NCBI RefSeq assembly: GCF_003050615.1
Contig: NZ_NWBU01000007.1
Location: 62,001-126,000 of the forward strand
Length of the DNA stretch: 64,000 nucleotides
DNA from: Sphingomonas oleivorans
GTDB taxonomy: Bacteria > Pseudomonadota > Alphaproteobacteria > Sphingomonadales > Sphingomonadaceae
Direction of reading: 5' to 3'
This document shows, piece after piece, positions 1-11,496 of the stretch. The notes under the pieces were generated by a model. The model worked only from the letters and a program-made list of their open reading frames with translations. It did not search any database and was not told the DNA's origin. The first letter of the stretch is position 1. Every line of letters starts with the position of its first letter. Position numbers and translations under genes: made by a program.

Positions 1-1
1 C

Positions 2-1159
2 GCCGCGCTGAACGCGCTGGCCGTCGCCGCCCGCGCCCGCACGCAGGCGAAGATCATTGGCGTCACCGGCTCGGTCGGCAAGACGGGCACCAAGGAGGCG
101 CTGTTCGCCGCGTTCGACCGCGCCGATCCCGGCCGCGCGCATCGCTCGGTCAAAAGCTACAACAATCATACCGGCGTGCCGCTCAGCTTGGCGCGCATGC
201 CTGCCGACACGCGCTTCGGCATTTTCGAAATGGGCATGAACCATGCGGGCGAGCTTGCCGCGCTCACCCGCCTCGTCCGCCCCCATGTCGCGATCGTAAC
301 CGCGATCGCGCCCGCCCATAGCGCCTATTTCCCGGACGAAAGCGCCATCGCCGATGCCAAGGGCGAGATATTCCAGGGCCTCGAGCCCGGCGGCACCGCG
401 ATCATTCCTTATGACAGCCCGCATCGCGACCGGCTGATCGCCGCGGCCCGGCCGCATGCGGGCAGCATCGTCACCTTCGGCCGCGCGCAGGAGGCGGATA
501 TCTTTGCGCGCGAGGCGATCCGTATGCCCGCCGGCACGCTCGTTTCGGCCAGGCTCCGCACGGCCGAGCTCACCTTCACCATCGCCGCGCCGGGCGCGCA
601 TTGGGTGTCGAACGCGCTCGCCGTGCTGGCCGCGGTCGAGGCGGTCGGCGGCGATCTCACGGCGGCCGGCCTCGCGCTCGCGGACATGGCCGGGCTGCCC
701 GGGCGTGGCCGCCGCATCGCCGCGCCGGTGGGAGAGGGGAGCGCGCTCCTCATCGACGAGGCCTATAATGCCAATCCCGCTTCCATGGCCGCCACGCTCA
801 AGCTGCTCGGCGAGGAGGAGGTGGCCGGCCGTCGCATCGCCATCCTCGGCGAGATGCGCGAGCTGGGGGAGAAGTCCGCCGCCTTCCATACCGCGCTCGC
901 CGAGCCGATGATCGCGGCGAACGTCGGTTTCGCACTGCTCGTCGGCCCCGAAATGGCGGCGCTCGCCAAGGCTCTTGAGGGGCGGATCGATTTCGCGCAT
1001 GTGCCCGACGCCTCGGCCGCCATGGCGAATCTTCCGGGCCTGATCGGCCCCGGCGATGCCGTGCTGGTAAAGGGATCCAACGCCATCGGGCTCGTCCGCC
1101 TCGTCGATCATCTGAAGGACGGCGCGCTGGCCGCCGGGAACATCGAATGCTCTATCTGA
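2..1159 (+). CDS. murF: UDP-N-acetylmuramoyl-tripeptide--D-alanyl-D-alanine ligase, 5' truncated
   Basis: Adds D-Ala-D-Ala to the UDP-MurNAc-tripeptide in the cytoplasm, the last soluble step of peptidoglycan precursor synthesis. The reading frame is open from base 2, so the N-terminal substrate domain (roughly the first 90 residues) lies outside the window. Visible are the ATP-binding loop [13 protein letters not shown] near the start of the visible part, the Mur ligase central domain signature [10 protein letters not shown], and the C-terminal domain motif [11 protein letters not shown]. The Lys-Thr of the P-loop are intact. It overlaps mraY by 13 bases, which fits the coupled dcw operon. 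Identification is firm; only the start is unseen. Confidence 0.96.
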   Translation, partial: AALNALAVAARARTQAKIIGVTGSVGKTGTKEALFAAFDRADPGRAHRSVKSYNNHTGVPLSLARMPADTRFGIFEMGMNHAGELAALTRLVRPHVAIVTAIAPAHSAYFPDESAIADAKGEIFQGLEPGGTAIIPYDSPHRDRLIAAARPHAGSIVTFGRAQEADIFAREAIRMPAGTLVSARLRTAELTFTIAAPGAHWVSNALAVLAAVEAVGGDLTAAGLALADMAGLPGRGRRIAAPVGEGSALLIDEAYNANPASMAATLKLLGEEEVAGRRIAILGEMRELGEKSAAFHTALAEPMIAANVGFALLVGPEMAALAKALEGRIDFAHVPDASAAMANLPGLIGPGDAVLVKGSNAIGLVRLVDHLKDGALAAGNIECSI

Positions 1160-2217
1160 TCGCCGAACAGCTCGGCTTCCCCGGGCTGCTCAACCTCATT
1201 CGCTACATCACCTTCCGGGCGGGCGCAGCGGCGGTCACCGCGCTGTTCATCGGCCTCATCATCGGGCCGAAGTTCATCGGCTGGCTGCGCATGCGGCAGG
1301 GCAAGGGCCAGCCGATCCGTTCGGATGGCCCCCAGACGCATCTCGCCAAGGTCGGCACGCCCACCATGGGCGGGCTGATGATCCTCACGGCGGTCACCAT
1401 CTCGCTCCTGCTCTGGATGGACATTTCGAACCGCTATACCTGGGCTTGTCTGCTCGTGACGCTCGGCTTCGGGCTGATCGGCTTCCTCGACGATTATGAC
1501 AAGGTGAAGAAGCGCAGCCACAAGGGCGTGTCCGGCAGGACGCGTCTGGCCATGGAATTCGCCATTGCCGGCGTCGCGAGCTGGATCATCATTTCGGGCA
1601 GCAGCACCGCGCTCTACGTGCCCTTCTATAACGGGCCGGTGATCGATCTGGGCCCGCTCTATATCTTCTTCGCGGCCTTCATCATCGTCGGCTTCGGCAA
1701 TGCCGTGAACCTGACGGACGGGCTGGACGGGCTTGCGACCATGCCCGTCGTGATCGCCAGCCTCGCCTTCTTCGTCATCACCTATATGGTCGGCAATGCC
1801 CGTTTCGCGGACTATCTCGGCATTCCGCATGTGCTGGGCGCGGGCGATCTCACGGTGCTCACCGCCGCGATCATCGGCGGCGGCCTCGCCTTCCTCTGGT
1901 TCAACGCGCCGCCCGCCGCCGTCTTCATGGGCGATACGGGCAGCCTCGCGCTTGGCGGCGCGCTCGGCGCGATCGCGGTGGTCGCGCATCATGAGATCGT
2001 GCTGCTGATCGTCGGCGGCCTGTTCGTGCTGGAAACGGTCTCGGTGATCCTCCAGGTCTTCTTCTACAAGCGCACCGGCAGGCGTATCTTCCGCATGGCG
2101 CCGATCCACCATCATTTCGAGCAGCTCGGCTGGTCGGAGCCGACCGTGGTGATCCGCTTCTGGATCATCAGCTTCGTCCTCGCACTGGCGGGTCTCGCGA
2201 CCCTGAAGCTTCGATGA
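1147..2217 (+). CDS. mraY: phospho-N-acetylmuramoyl-pentapeptide transferase (lipid I synthase)
   Basis: Integral membrane enzyme that transfers phospho-MurNAc-pentapeptide to undecaprenyl phosphate, making lipid I. The 356-residue product has about ten hydrophobic segments and the family's catalytic aspartates: FLDDYDK (D115, D116), [10 protein letters not shown] (D191, D194), and the HHHFE histidine cluster near residue 323. Length is normal for the family. The ATG lies inside the end of murF (13-base overlap) and the stop overlaps the murD start, so translation is probably coupled along the operon. Confidence 0.97.
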   Translation: MLYLIAEQLGFPGLLNLIRYITFRAGAAAVTALFIGLIIGPKFIGWLRMRQGKGQPIRSDGPQTHLAKVGTPTMGGLMILTAVTISLLLWMDISNRYTWACLLVTLGFGLIGFLDDYDKVKKRSHKGVSGRTRLAMEFAIAGVASWIIISGSSTALYVPFYNGPVIDLGPLYIFFAAFIIVGFGNAVNLTDGLDGLATMPVVIASLAFFVITYMVGNARFADYLGIPHVLGAGDLTVLTAAIIGGGLAFLWFNAPPAAVFMGDTGSLALGGALGAIAVVAHHEIVLLIVGGLFVLETVSVILQVFFYKRTGRRIFRMAPIHHHFEQLGWSEPTVVIRFWIISFVLALAGLATLKLR

Positions 2218-3521
2218 TCACGAGCCCCGCCTTTCGCGGCAAACGCTATGCCGTGCTCGGCCTCGCCCGGTCGGGCCTCGCGACCGTCGCGGCGCTCGCC
2301 GCCTCGGGCGCGCAGGTCGTCGCCTGGGATGATCGGGAGGAGGCGCGCCAGGCGCTTCGCACAAGCCATCCCGCCGTCGGCATCACCGATTTTCCGAAGT
2401 CCGATAGCCTCGCCGGCTATGATGCGATCATCGTCTCTCCCGGCGTGCCGCTCAACCGCCATCCGTTGAAGGCGCGCGCCGATGCCGATCGCGTCCCCGT
2501 GATCGGCGATATCGAGCTGTTCGCCCAGGCGCGCGCGTCGCTCCCGCCGCACAAGGTCGTCGGCATCACCGGTACCAACGGCAAGTCGACCACCACTGCG
2601 CTGATCCACCATATCGTCGCGACGGCCGGCATTCCCGCGCGTCTCGGCGGCAATATCGGCCTGCCGATATTGGGGCAGGATCCGCTGCCCGTAGGCGGCA
2701 TCTATGTGCTGGAGCTTTCGAGCTACCAGATCGATCTTACCTATAGCCTCGATTGCGACGTCTCGGTGCTGCTCAATATCACGCCCGACCATCTCGATCG
2801 CTATGACGGTTTCGCCGGCTATGTTGCCTCGAAGGCGCGGCTTTTCGCGATGCAGTCGCCTCATAATTGGGCGGTGATCGTCGGCGATGACGATCGCACG
2901 CGCCGGATTGCGGCTGTCGAATATGCGCGTCGCGGCGCGCCTGCCGAATGGGCGCTGGTCCATGCCGTCGAGCCTTCGCGTCAGCACGACTGGCCTGCGC
3001 TCCAGGGGCCGCACAATGCGGAAAATGCCGCCGCCGCCATCGCCGCCGCCCGCGCGCTCGGCATATCGGATGCGCTGATCGAGCAGGGTCTGCGCACCTA
3101 TCCCGGCCTGCCGCACCGCATGGAGCGCGTCCTCGAGCGCGACGGCCTGCTCTTCGTCAACGACAGCAAGGCGACCAACCCCACCTCCACCGCGCCCGCG
3201 CTCGCCGCCTATCCCGCGATCCATTGGATCCTCGGCGGCATCGCCAAGACCGACGATCTCGACGCATGCGCGCCGCATTTCGATCATGTCCGCGCCGCCT
3301 ATACGATCGGCGAGGCGGGGCCGATGTTCGCGCGGCTGATGCGCGCGGCGGGCAAGCCGGTAACGGAAAGCGGTACGCTGGAGGCCGCCGTCCGCGCCGC
3401 CGCCGCCGCCGCGCGACCGGGCGAGGTGGTGATGCTCTCGCCCGCCTGCGCCTCCTTCGATCAGTTTCGCGATTTCGAGGCGCGGGGCGATGCCTTCCGT
3501 GCTGCGGTGGAGGCGCTCTGA
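2214..3521 (+). CDS. murD: UDP-N-acetylmuramoyl-L-alanine--D-glutamate ligase
   Basis: Cytoplasmic Mur ligase that adds D-glutamate to UDP-MurNAc-L-Ala. The 435-residue protein shows an N-terminal Rossmann-like domain ([10 protein letters not shown] at 12-21), the ATP loop [12 protein letters not shown] at 117-128, the central motif [10 protein letters not shown], and the C-terminal DSKATNP motif near 317. Start ATG overlaps the mraY stop (ATGA), and its own TGA overlaps the ftsW ATG by one base. Nothing unusual in length or residues. Confidence 0.97.
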   Translation: MITSPAFRGKRYAVLGLARSGLATVAALAASGAQVVAWDDREEARQALRTSHPAVGITDFPKSDSLAGYDAIIVSPGVPLNRHPLKARADADRVPVIGDIELFAQARASLPPHKVVGITGTNGKSTTTALIHHIVATAGIPARLGGNIGLPILGQDPLPVGGIYVLELSSYQIDLTYSLDCDVSVLLNITPDHLDRYDGFAGYVASKARLFAMQSPHNWAVIVGDDDRTRRIAAVEYARRGAPAEWALVHAVEPSRQHDWPALQGPHNAENAAAAIAAARALGISDALIEQGLRTYPGLPHRMERVLERDGLLFVNDSKATNPTSTAPALAAYPAIHWILGGIAKTDDLDACAPHFDHVRAAYTIGEAGPMFARLMRAAGKPVTESGTLEAAVRAAAAAARPGEVVMLSPACASFDQFRDFEARGDAFRAAVEAL

Positions 3522-4774
3522 TGGCGAGCGGGGCGATCGATCAAGGCAGGCGCAACGTGCGCGACAAGGCGCAGGAGCGCCGCCGCAAGCGCGGCCGGGG
3601 CGCGCGCCTCGGCCGGGCCGATCGCACGCCGCTCGGCACCTGGTTCTGGGAAATCGATCGCGTTCTGCTGCTGCTCGTCACGGTGCTGATCGGCATCGGC
3701 CTGATCGCGGTCGCCGCGGCCTCGCCGGCAGCCGCGATGCGCTATTCCAACGCGAACCTCACTTTCCCGCCGCTTTATTATTTCTATCGTCAGGCGATCT
3801 GGATCGCCATCGCGGTGCCGGTGATGATCGGCGTCTCGATGCTGCCCAAGCCTGTCGCCCGTCGCGCCGCGATGGTCGGCGCCGGCATCTTCGTCGCTCT
3901 GCTCGCGCTCGTGCCGATGATCGGCAATGAGGTGAACGGCGCGCAGCGCTGGATCCATCTCGGCCCGGTCCAGGTCCAGCCGTCCGAATTTCTGAAGCCG
4001 CTCTTCACGGTCACGCTCGCCTGGCTCCTCTCGCTCAAGGCGAAGGATGGCAGCCTTCCCGTGATATGGCTGTCTTTCCCGATGATCGGCCTCGTCGCCT
4101 TCCTGCTGATGAAGCAGCCCGATTTCGGCCAGACGGTGATCTTTGCTTCCATCTGGCTGTTGCTGCTTACTTTGTCCGGCGCGCCCATCCGTTTCCTGGC
4201 GGGGCTTGGCGCGGCGGGGGTGGGACTGATCATCTCCGCCTATCTTTTCTATTCGGTCGCGCGCACGCGCATCGACGCCTTTCTCGGCCTTGCCGAGGAT
4301 GGCGCGCAGATCGACAGCTATCAGACGGACAGCGCGCACAATACGCTCACGAATGGCGGGCTGATCGGCACCGGGCCCGGCGCCGGCACGATGAAATTCC
4401 GCCTGCCCGAGCCGCATACCGACTATATCTTCTCGGTGATCGGCGAGGAATTCGGCCTGGTCGCCTGCCTCGCCATCGCCTTCATCTATCTCGCCATCGT
4501 CGTGCGCGTGTTCATCAAGCTGTTGCATGAGGAGGATGATTTCCTTCTCCTCGCCTCCGCCGGCCTCGTCGCCCAGTTCGGGCTTCAGGCGCTCATCAAC
4601 ATGGCGGTCAATGTCCAGATCGCGCCGTCCAAGGGAATGACCTTGCCCTTCATCAGCTATGGCGGCTCCTCGATGGTCGCGCTGTCGATCGGCTTCGGGC
4701 TTCTGCTAGCCTTCACCCGCGCCAACCCGTATCTCAATCGCTCGCCCTATGTCGTGAAATGGAACGGTCGATGA
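3521..4774 (+). CDS. ftsW: SEDS-family peptidoglycan polymerase / division protein FtsW
   Basis: Polytopic inner-membrane glycosyltransferase of the SEDS family that works with the division PBP at the septum. The open frame extends far upstream in the same frame, but the start chosen is the ATG at 3521, which shares one base with the murD stop and gives a usual 417-residue protein. A basic cytoplasmic N-terminus (residues 1-35) precedes about ten membrane segments; the family motifs QPSEFLKP (after the third or fourth segment) and ISYGGSSM (near residue 385) are present. Position between murD and murG is the classic dcw order. Confidence 0.95.
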   Translation: MASGAIDQGRRNVRDKAQERRRKRGRGARLGRADRTPLGTWFWEIDRVLLLLVTVLIGIGLIAVAAASPAAAMRYSNANLTFPPLYYFYRQAIWIAIAVPVMIGVSMLPKPVARRAAMVGAGIFVALLALVPMIGNEVNGAQRWIHLGPVQVQPSEFLKPLFTVTLAWLLSLKAKDGSLPVIWLSFPMIGLVAFLLMKQPDFGQTVIFASIWLLLLTLSGAPIRFLAGLGAAGVGLIISAYLFYSVARTRIDAFLGLAEDGAQIDSYQTDSAHNTLTNGGLIGTGPGAGTMKFRLPEPHTDYIFSVIGEEFGLVACLAIAFIYLAIVVRVFIKLLHEEDDFLLLASAGLVAQFGLQALINMAVNVQIAPSKGMTLPFISYGGSSMVALSIGFGLLLAFTRANPYLNRSPYVVKWNGR

Positions 4775-5946
4775 GCCTCAAGCCCGCCAATATCGTCCGT
4801 CACTATGTCCTCGCCGCCGGCGGCACCGGCGGCCATATGGTCCCCGCCCATGCGCTGGCGGCGGAGTTGATGCGGCGCGGCCATCATGTCGCGCTGGTCA
4901 CGGACGAGCGTGGCGCCAAGATCCCCGGCCTGTTCGATGGCGTGCAGACGCATGTGCTGCCCGCCGGGCGGCTGTCGGGCGGGCCGATCGGCTGGCTGCG
5001 CGCGGGCCGCTCGATCCTCGCGGGCCGCGACATGGCGCGCCGCCTGAACGAGACCTTCCGGCCCTCCGCCGTGGTCGGCTTCGGTGGCTATCCGGCGTTT
5101 CCGGCACTTCTCGCGGCGCTCAAGGATGGCATCCCCACCGCCGTTCATGAGCAGAATGCCGTGCTCGGCCGCGTCAATCGCCTGCTCGCGGGGAAGGTCG
5201 ATGCGATTGCCACCGCCTATCCGCAGGTCGATCGGCTGAAGCCCAAATATCAGGCGAAGACCGTCCTCGTCGGCAATCCGGTGCGCGACATCGTCAAGGA
5301 AATCGGCAATCAGCCTTTCCCGCCGCTTTCCGAAGACGGCCCGTTCCGCGTGCTCGTCACCGGCGGCAGCCAGGGGGCGACGATCCTTTCCGATGTCGTG
5401 CCCGATGGCCTCGGCCAGCTTCCCATGCCGCTGCGCCAGCGGCTTCAGGTGACGCAGCAGTGCCGGCCCGAGGATATTGAGCAGGTCCGGGCCAAATATG
5501 GCTTTCTCGGCATACCGGCGGATCTCGCCACCTATTTCGCCGATCTGCCCGAAAAGCTGGCCTTGGCCCATCTCGTCATCGCGCGCGCGGGCGCCTCGAC
5601 CATAGCGGATGTCAGCGTCGCCGGCCGCCCGGCGATCCTCGTTCCGCTTCCGTCCGCGATGGACGACCATCAGACGGCCAATGCCCGCGAGATGGCGGAA
5701 GGCGGCGGCGCGCGCGCCATCGCCCAGTCGCATTTCACGCCGGAGGAGCTGGCGCGCCAGATGCTGCATCTGGCCGAGGAGCCCGAAACATTGCTAAACG
5801 CCGCCAATCGCGCCCGCGCCTGCGGTCGTCCCCATGCCGCGCAGGACCTTGCCGATCTCATCGAGCGGCTCGGGCCTACCCCGGTGATGGACGGCCTGCC
5901 CGTGGACGCTCCGGCATCAGGACAGCTCAAGGGAGCATTTGCATGA
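4771..5946 (+). CDS. murG: UDP-GlcNAc--lipid I N-acetylglucosaminyltransferase
   Basis: Peripheral membrane GT-B glycosyltransferase that converts lipid I to lipid II. The glycine-rich GGTGGH loop is at residues 17-22, the second donor-binding loop TGGSQGA lies mid-protein, and the C-terminal [10 protein letters not shown] and [12 protein letters not shown] segments bind UDP-GlcNAc. I chose ATG 4771 because it overlaps the ftsW stop (ATGA) and has GGAA a few bases upstream; an in-frame ATG at 4759 would add four residues but has no visible ribosome site. Confidence 0.95.
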   Translation: MSLKPANIVRHYVLAAGGTGGHMVPAHALAAELMRRGHHVALVTDERGAKIPGLFDGVQTHVLPAGRLSGGPIGWLRAGRSILAGRDMARRLNETFRPSAVVGFGGYPAFPALLAALKDGIPTAVHEQNAVLGRVNRLLAGKVDAIATAYPQVDRLKPKYQAKTVLVGNPVRDIVKEIGNQPFPPLSEDGPFRVLVTGGSQGATILSDVVPDGLGQLPMPLRQRLQVTQQCRPEDIEQVRAKYGFLGIPADLATYFADLPEKLALAHLVIARAGASTIADVSVAGRPAILVPLPSAMDDHQTANAREMAEGGGARAIAQSHFTPEELARQMLHLAEEPETLLNAANRARACGRPHAAQDLADLIERLGPTPVMDGLPVDAPASGQLKGAFA

Positions 5947-7358
5947 AGGGTGTCGCCACCGACATCGGCACGATCCATTTCATCGGCATCGGCGGGATCG
6001 GCATGTCCGGCATTGCCGAGGTGATGCACAATCTGGGCTACAAGGTTCAGGGCTCCGACGTCGCCGAAGGCTATGTGATCGAGGGCTTGCGCAAGCGCGG
6101 CATTCCCGTCTCCATCGGCCATAGGGCGGAAAATCTCGGCGATGCCGCCGTCGTCGTCACCTCCACCGCGATCAAGCGCGGTAATCCGGAGGTCGAGCTC
6201 GCGCTCGAGAACCGCATTCCCGTCGTCCGCCGCGCGGAGATGCTGGCGGAACTTATGCGCCTCAAGTCCACCGTCGCCATCGCCGGCACGCATGGCAAGA
6301 CGACCACCACCTCGATGGTAGCCGCCCTCCTCGATGCGGGCGGCGTCGATCCGACCGTCATCAATGGCGGCATCATCAACAGCTATGGTTCCAACGCCCG
6401 CCTTGGCGCGTCGGACTGGATGGTGGTGGAGGCCGACGAGAGCGACGGCAGCTTCCTGCGTCTCGACGGAACGATCGCGGTCGTCACCAATATCGATCCC
6501 GAGCATCTCGATCATTATGGCACGTTCGACAAGGTGAAGGACAGCTTCGTCGAGTTCGTCGAGAATGTCCCCTTCTACGGCGCGGCGCTGCTCTGCCTCG
6601 ATCATCCGGAGGTGCAGGCGATCATCCCGCGTGTCCGCGATCGCCGCGTCGTCACCTATGGTTTCTCGGCGCAGGCCGATGTGCGCGGCGTCAACGTCAC
6701 GCCGATCCCCGGCGGCAATCGTTTCGAGGCGATCATCCGCCATCGCGACGGCACTACCCGCTCGATCGAGAATATCGAGCTGCCCATGCCCGGCCGCCAC
6801 AATGTGCAGAATGCGCTTGCCGCGATCGGCGTCGCGCTCGAGCTCGGCATATCGGACGACATCATCGCCAACGGCTTCGCCAAGTTTGGCGGGGTGAAGC
6901 GCCGCTTCACCAAGGTTGGCGAGACCGACGGTGTCACCATCATCGACGATTATGGCCACCATCCGGTCGAGATCCGTGCCGTCCTCTCCGCCGCGCGGGA
7001 AGGCGCGCAGAGCAGGGTGATCGCCGTCGTCCAGCCGCATCGCTACACCCGGCTGCGCGATCTGCTCACCGAATTCCAGTCCGCCTTCAACGATGCCGAC
7101 ATCGTCTATGTCGCGCCCGTCTATGCGGCGGGCGAGCAGCCGATCGATGGCGTCGATGCCGCAGCGCTCGTCTCGGGCCTCAAGATGCGCGGCCATCGCA
7201 ATGCGCAGGAGATTTCCGGCCCCGACGCGCTTGCCGGCGCGCTGGCGGATGTCGTCCAATCGGGCGACATGGTGATCTGCCTCGGTGCGGGCGACATCAC
7301 CAAATGGGCGGCGGGCCTTGCGGACGGCATCGCCGCCGTGCGGAAGGTGGCTGCATGA
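5943..7358 (+). CDS. murC: UDP-N-acetylmuramate--L-alanine ligase
   Basis: First Mur ligase, adding L-Ala to UDP-MurNAc in the cytoplasm. The 471-residue protein has the N-terminal GIGGIGMSG dinucleotide-like loop (15-23), the ATP loop GTHGKTTT (115-122), the DESDGSF segment, and the DDYGHHP motif in the C-terminal domain. Start overlaps the murG stop (ATGA) and the stop overlaps murB. Length is typical. Confidence 0.97.
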   Translation: MKGVATDIGTIHFIGIGGIGMSGIAEVMHNLGYKVQGSDVAEGYVIEGLRKRGIPVSIGHRAENLGDAAVVVTSTAIKRGNPEVELALENRIPVVRRAEMLAELMRLKSTVAIAGTHGKTTTTSMVAALLDAGGVDPTVINGGIINSYGSNARLGASDWMVVEADESDGSFLRLDGTIAVVTNIDPEHLDHYGTFDKVKDSFVEFVENVPFYGAALLCLDHPEVQAIIPRVRDRRVVTYGFSAQADVRGVNVTPIPGGNRFEAIIRHRDGTTRSIENIELPMPGRHNVQNALAAIGVALELGISDDIIANGFAKFGGVKRRFTKVGETDGVTIIDDYGHHPVEIRAVLSAAREGAQSRVIAVVQPHRYTRLRDLLTEFQSAFNDADIVYVAPVYAAGEQPIDGVDAAALVSGLKMRGHRNAQEISGPDALAGALADVVQSGDMVICLGAGDITKWAAGLADGIAAVRKVAA

Positions 7359-8257
7359 AGCCGGCCCGGCCCTTCGACGACGGACTGCGCGGCACGATCG
7401 AGGCCAATGCCTCGCTCGCCGACTTCATCTGGTTCCGCACGGGCGGGCCAGCCGAATGGCTCGTGCGTCCCGCCGATGTGGCCGATCTTTCCGCTTTCCT
7501 GGGCCGCCTCGATCCATCGGTTCCTGTGCTGCCGGTCGGCGTCGGATCGAACCTGATCGTGCGCGATGGCGGCGTTCCGGGGATCGTCGTGCGCCTGCCC
7601 AAGAGCTTCGCCAAGGTCTCGGTCGAGCCCGGCAATCGCATCCGTGCGGGCGGTGCCGCCATGGGGATTACCCTTGCCTCCGCCGCGCGCGACGCGGGTA
7701 TTGCCGGCCTTGAATTCATGCGCGGCATTCCGGGCACGGTCGGCGGCGCGGTGCGCATGAATGCCGGCGCCTATGGCCGCGATGCGAGCGACATATTGAT
7801 CGAAACCACGCTCGTCCTGCGCGACGGCAGCATCGAGACCTGGCCCGCCGCTAAGCTCGGCTACAGCTATCGCCACAGCATGCTTCCCGAAGGCGCGGTG
7901 GTGGTGGAAGCGCTGTTCGCCGGCACGCCCGGCGATCCTGCCGCGATCGGTGCGGAGATGGACCGCATCGCCGCCGAGCGTGAGGCGAGCCAGCCGCTGC
8001 GCAGCCGCACCGGCGGCTCCACCTTCAAGAATCCCGATGGCCACAAGGCTTGGGCGCTCGTCGACGCCGCCGGCTGTCGGGGGCTTCGCAACGGCGACGC
8101 GCAGGTCTCCGAAAAGCACACCAATTTCCTCCTCAACCTCGGCTCCGCCTCCTCGGCCGAGATCGAGGCGCTGGGGGAGGAGGTCCGCCGCCGCGTCGCC
8201 GAGAAATCCGGCATCCTTCTCGAATGGGAAATCCAGCGCGTGGGAAATCCCGCATGA
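7355..8257 (+). CDS. murB: UDP-N-acetylenolpyruvoylglucosamine reductase
   Basis: FAD- and NADPH-dependent enzyme that reduces enolpyruvyl-UDP-GlcNAc to UDP-MurNAc. The 300-residue protein carries the FAD-binding [12 protein letters not shown] motif, the [18 protein letters not shown] loop, and the catalytic serine segment [14 protein letters not shown] near the C-terminus is also typical. The ATG at 7355 overlaps the murC stop; an in-frame upstream ATG at 7304 lies inside murC and is less likely. The short length (no extra C-terminal insertion) fits a type II MurB. Confidence 0.96.
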   Translation: MKPARPFDDGLRGTIEANASLADFIWFRTGGPAEWLVRPADVADLSAFLGRLDPSVPVLPVGVGSNLIVRDGGVPGIVVRLPKSFAKVSVEPGNRIRAGGAAMGITLASAARDAGIAGLEFMRGIPGTVGGAVRMNAGAYGRDASDILIETTLVLRDGSIETWPAAKLGYSYRHSMLPEGAVVVEALFAGTPGDPAAIGAEMDRIAAEREASQPLRSRTGGSTFKNPDGHKAWALVDAAGCRGLRNGDAQVSEKHTNFLLNLGSASSAEIEALGEEVRRRVAEKSGILLEWEIQRVGNPA

Positions 8258-9177
8258 GCATCCCCCCCCTTCATGTCGCCGTCCTGATGGGCGGCTGGTC
8301 GTCCGAGCGCGAAGTGTCGCTCACCTCGGGCAAGGGCGTCGCCGACGCGCTCGAATCGCTGGGTCACAAGGTCACGCGGATCGACATGGGCCGCGACGTC
8401 GCCGCGCGTCTTGCCGAGGCCGCGCCGGACGTGGTGTTCAACGCGCTTCACGGCTGCCCCGGCGAGGACGGCACGGTGCAGGGCATGCTCGACCTGATGG
8501 GCCTCAAATATACCCATTCGGGCCTCGCCACCTCGGTCATCGCGATCGACAAGCAGCTCACCAAGAATGAGCTCATCCCCCATGGCATCCGCATGCCGGG
8601 CGGGATGATCGTCGCGTCCGAAAGCCTCTACGCCCGCGATCCGCTGCCGCGCCCCTATGTGCTGAAGCCGGTCAATGAAGGCTCGTCGGTCGGCGTTGCG
8701 ATCGTCACCGACAATGGCAATTACGGCAATCCTATCGGCCGCGATGTCGAGGGGCCATGGAAGCATTTCGACACGTTGCTCGCCGAACCCTTCATCAAGG
8801 GCCGCGAACTGACGGTCGCGGTGCTCGGCGATCGCGCGCTCGCCGTCACCGAGCTTCAGCCGAAGAGCGGCTTCTATGATTATGACAGCAAATATACCGA
8901 TGGGCTGACGCTCCACATCTGCCCTGCGCAGATCCCGGCGGAGATCGCCTCGTCGGCCATGGCGATGGCGCTCAAGGCGCATCATGTGCTCGGCTGCCGC
9001 GGCACGTCCCGCTCCGATTTCCGCTGGGACGAGGAGTTGGGCGAGGCCGGCCTCTATCTGCTCGAGGTCAATACCCAGCCCGGCATGACGCCCTTGAGCC
9101 TCGTGCCCGAACAGGCGAAACATGTCGGCATGAGCTACCCGCAACTGGTCCAGCGGATCGTGGAGGAAGCATTGTGA
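8254..9177 (+). CDS. ddl: D-alanine--D-alanine ligase
   Basis: ATP-grasp enzyme making D-Ala-D-Ala for MurF. The 307-residue protein shows [12 protein letters not shown] near residue 66, the ATP-grasp segment [13 protein letters not shown], and the C-terminal metal/substrate signature [13 protein letters not shown] 8254 overlaps the murB stop (ATGA), a better choice than the in-frame start at 8050 buried in murB. Being in the dcw cluster, it is the division-linked DdlB type. Confidence 0.96.
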   Translation: MSIPPLHVAVLMGGWSSEREVSLTSGKGVADALESLGHKVTRIDMGRDVAARLAEAAPDVVFNALHGCPGEDGTVQGMLDLMGLKYTHSGLATSVIAIDKQLTKNELIPHGIRMPGGMIVASESLYARDPLPRPYVLKPVNEGSSVGVAIVTDNGNYGNPIGRDVEGPWKHFDTLLAEPFIKGRELTVAVLGDRALAVTELQPKSGFYDYDSKYTDGLTLHICPAQIPAEIASSAMAMALKAHHVLGCRGTSRSDFRWDEELGEAGLYLLEVNTQPGMTPLSLVPEQAKHVGMSYPQLVQRIVEEAL

Positions 9178-10085
9178 GCGCGGGCGTTTCGGCGCCCAGG
9201 ATCGGTCGCGGCAACAGCCGCGCCAAGCGGCCGACCATCCGCAAGCCGAAAAATGCGCGCCCCTCGCGCATCGCCGCCATGCTTGCTACGATCCCGATCC
9301 CGGCCGAGACGCTGAAGCGTATCGGCAACTATGCCCTTGCCCTGCTCGTGCTGGCGGCGATCCTCGCGGGCCTCATCGCGATGCGCCTGCCGCAGATGAT
9401 CGGGATCGAGATTGGCGAGGCGATCGGCCGCATGGGCTTCGTCGTCCGCAATATCGAGATTGCCGGCCGCGCCAATGTCGATCGCGACGCGGTCTATATG
9501 ATCGCGCGCGAGCAGCGGGCGCGGGCGATGCCGCTCGTCGATCTCGAAGGCACGCGCCAGCGCCTGCTCCAGCTCGGCTGGATCGCGGAGGCGCGCGTCT
9601 CGCGCCGCCTGCCCGATACGCTGGTGGTCGATATCGTCGAGCGCAAGCCCACCGCCGTCTGGCAGCATCAGCGCCGCCTCGCGCTGATCGACGAGAAGGG
9701 CGTGGTGATAGCAGCTGTCGATCCCGCCGCCATGCCGGATCAGCTTCCGCTCGTCATCGGCCCCGGCGCCAATGACCATGCCGCCGAGCTGGCCGCGCTC
9801 ATCAAGGCGCAGCCCTCGCTCCATGCCATGCTGGAAGGCGCCACCTGGATCGGCGACCGCCGCTGGGATCTGCGCTTCCAGTCGGGCGAGACGTTGGCGC
9901 TGCCCGAGGGGCGCAAGGCCGCGGCGGATGCGCTCGCCTATTTCGCGCATCGCGATCAGGCGGTGCGCCTGCTCGGCCAGGGCTATGTCCGCTTCGACAT
10001 GCGCGATCCGTCGCGCATGGTGGTGCGCGTCTCCAGGGAGCCGGGCCGCCGTATCGCCGATGCGCCCGCCGGCAACAGCATCTAG
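9174..10085 (+). CDS. ftsQ: cell division protein FtsQ
   Basis: Bitopic divisome protein linking early cytoplasmic and late periplasmic division proteins. The 303-residue product has a basic, disordered cytoplasmic tail (1-48), one membrane helix (about 52-70), a POTRA domain (about 90-160, beginning VRNIEIAGRANV) and a beta domain. Translation starts at GTG, which overlaps the ddl stop (GTGA). Sequence similarity by eye is modest, as usual for FtsQ, but position between ddl and ftsA and the architecture make the call strong. Confidence 0.92.
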   Translation: MSAGVSAPRIGRGNSRAKRPTIRKPKNARPSRIAAMLATIPIPAETLKRIGNYALALLVLAAILAGLIAMRLPQMIGIEIGEAIGRMGFVVRNIEIAGRANVDRDAVYMIAREQRARAMPLVDLEGTRQRLLQLGWIAEARVSRRLPDTLVVDIVERKPTAVWQHQRRLALIDEKGVVIAAVDPAAMPDQLPLVIGPGANDHAAELAALIKAQPSLHAMLEGATWIGDRRWDLRFQSGETLALPEGRKAAADALAYFAHRDQAVRLLGQGYVRFDMRDPSRMVVRVSREPGRRIADAPAGNSI

Positions 10086-10104
10086 GGGGCAGGGGGAAGG
10101 GATC

Positions 10105-11367
10105 ATGGCGCAGGGCAGGAATGACGGCCTCATCACCGCGCTCGATATCGGCTCGTCGAAGATCAGCGCGCTGATCGCGCGGCCGACGGAGAGCGGCGAG
10201 CTGCATGTGCTCGGCACCGGCCAGCGTGAGAGCAAGGGCGTGCAGCGCGGCTATGTCGCCGATATGGAGCGTACCGAGGTTGCGATCCGCGAGGCGGTGG
10301 AGCAGGCCGAGCGCATCGCCGGCACCAATATCGAGCATGTGTGGGTCGGCTTCTCCGCCGGCGGGCTCGTCTCCAACGTCGCCTCGGTCGAGGTCGATCT
10401 GGGTGGCCATCGCATCGAGCAGACGGACATCGACGATCTGCTCGCCGCCGGGCGCAACTCGATCGATCCCGAAGGCCGCATGGTGCTCCATGCCCAGCCG
10501 ACCCTCTATACGCTGGACGGGCTTCAGGGGGTGAAGACGCCGCTCGGCCTCCATGCCGATCAGTTGCGCGTGGATATCCATGTCATCGCCGCCGAGCCTT
10601 CGCCGGTGCGCAATCTCGATCTGTGCGTCCGCTCGGCCCATCTCGCGGTGAAGTCGATCGTCGCCGCTCCCATCGCGACCGGCCTCGCCTGCCTGTCGGA
10701 GGAGGAGCGCGAGCTCGGCGTCGCCTTGGTCGAGATGGGGGCGGGCGTCACCAACGTCTCGCTCTTCGCCGGCGGGCTGCTCGTCGGCCTCGCCTCGATC
10801 CCGCTCGGCTCGGCCGACATCACCGACGATATCGCCTCCGCCTTCGGTACGCGCCGCGCCCAGGCGGAGCGGATGAAATGCTTCCATGGCTCCGCGCTCG
10901 CCAGCCCGCGCGACAATCATGACATGATCGAGGTCGCTCCCATGTCGGGCGAGCAGGGCGCCGCCGAGCCTACGCGCATCACCCGCGCGCAGCTCATCGC
11001 CGTCGTCCGTCAGCGACTGGAACATTGGATGGGCGAGATTGAGGGCGCGCTGAAATCGCTCGGCTTCTCCGGCCCCGTCGGGCGCCAGGTTGTGCTCACC
11101 GGCGGCGGTGCGGAGCTCAAGGGGATTGCGGATTATGCCCAGGGCGTGCTCGGCCGCGCCGTGCGTGTTGGCCGGCCGCGCGGGCTGATCGGCCTACCCG
11201 ATGCGCATGCCGGCCCGGCCTTCGCCACGCTTGCCGGGCTGATCCAGTTCGCGGCCTCCGATCCGATCGATTTGCGGCAGGGCGCGCCCGTGCCGCAGGC
11301 GGTCACGCGCATCTCTCCGACGAACATGGTGCAGCGCCTGGTCGCCGCATTTCGCAGCGGTTATTGA
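10105..11367 (+). CDS. ftsA: cell division protein FtsA
   Basis: Actin-like protein that tethers FtsZ to the membrane. The 420-residue product starts at ATG 10105, 19 bases after ftsQ with an AGGGGGAAGGG ribosome site. Seen are the phosphate-1 motif TALDIGSSKISALIA, the SHS2 (1c) domain around residues 85-165, the second phosphate/adenosine region ending in VLTGGGAELKGI, and a C-terminal amphipathic helix NMVQRLVAAFRSGY that would bind the membrane. Transcribed with ftsQ; 129 bases separate it from ftsZ, leaving room for an ftsZ promoter. Confidence 0.95.
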   Translation: MAQGRNDGLITALDIGSSKISALIARPTESGELHVLGTGQRESKGVQRGYVADMERTEVAIREAVEQAERIAGTNIEHVWVGFSAGGLVSNVASVEVDLGGHRIEQTDIDDLLAAGRNSIDPEGRMVLHAQPTLYTLDGLQGVKTPLGLHADQLRVDIHVIAAEPSPVRNLDLCVRSAHLAVKSIVAAPIATGLACLSEEERELGVALVEMGAGVTNVSLFAGGLLVGLASIPLGSADITDDIASAFGTRRAQAERMKCFHGSALASPRDNHDMIEVAPMSGEQGAAEPTRITRAQLIAVVRQRLEHWMGEIEGALKSLGFSGPVGRQVVLTGGGAELKGIADYAQGVLGRAVRVGRPRGLIGLPDAHAGPAFATLAGLIQFAASDPIDLRQGAPVPQAVTRISPTNMVQRLVAAFRSGY

Positions 11368-11496
11368 TGGCTTTCGCGCGCGCATGTTTTTAAGGGACAG
11401 GCATATTTTCTTAGTGCTTCGCTCCGATGCTTGGGGCAAGTTTGTAGCATTGGCGTGCGTCGGGGACAGGGCGCCGTTTCCGGAGAATCTTTCTAT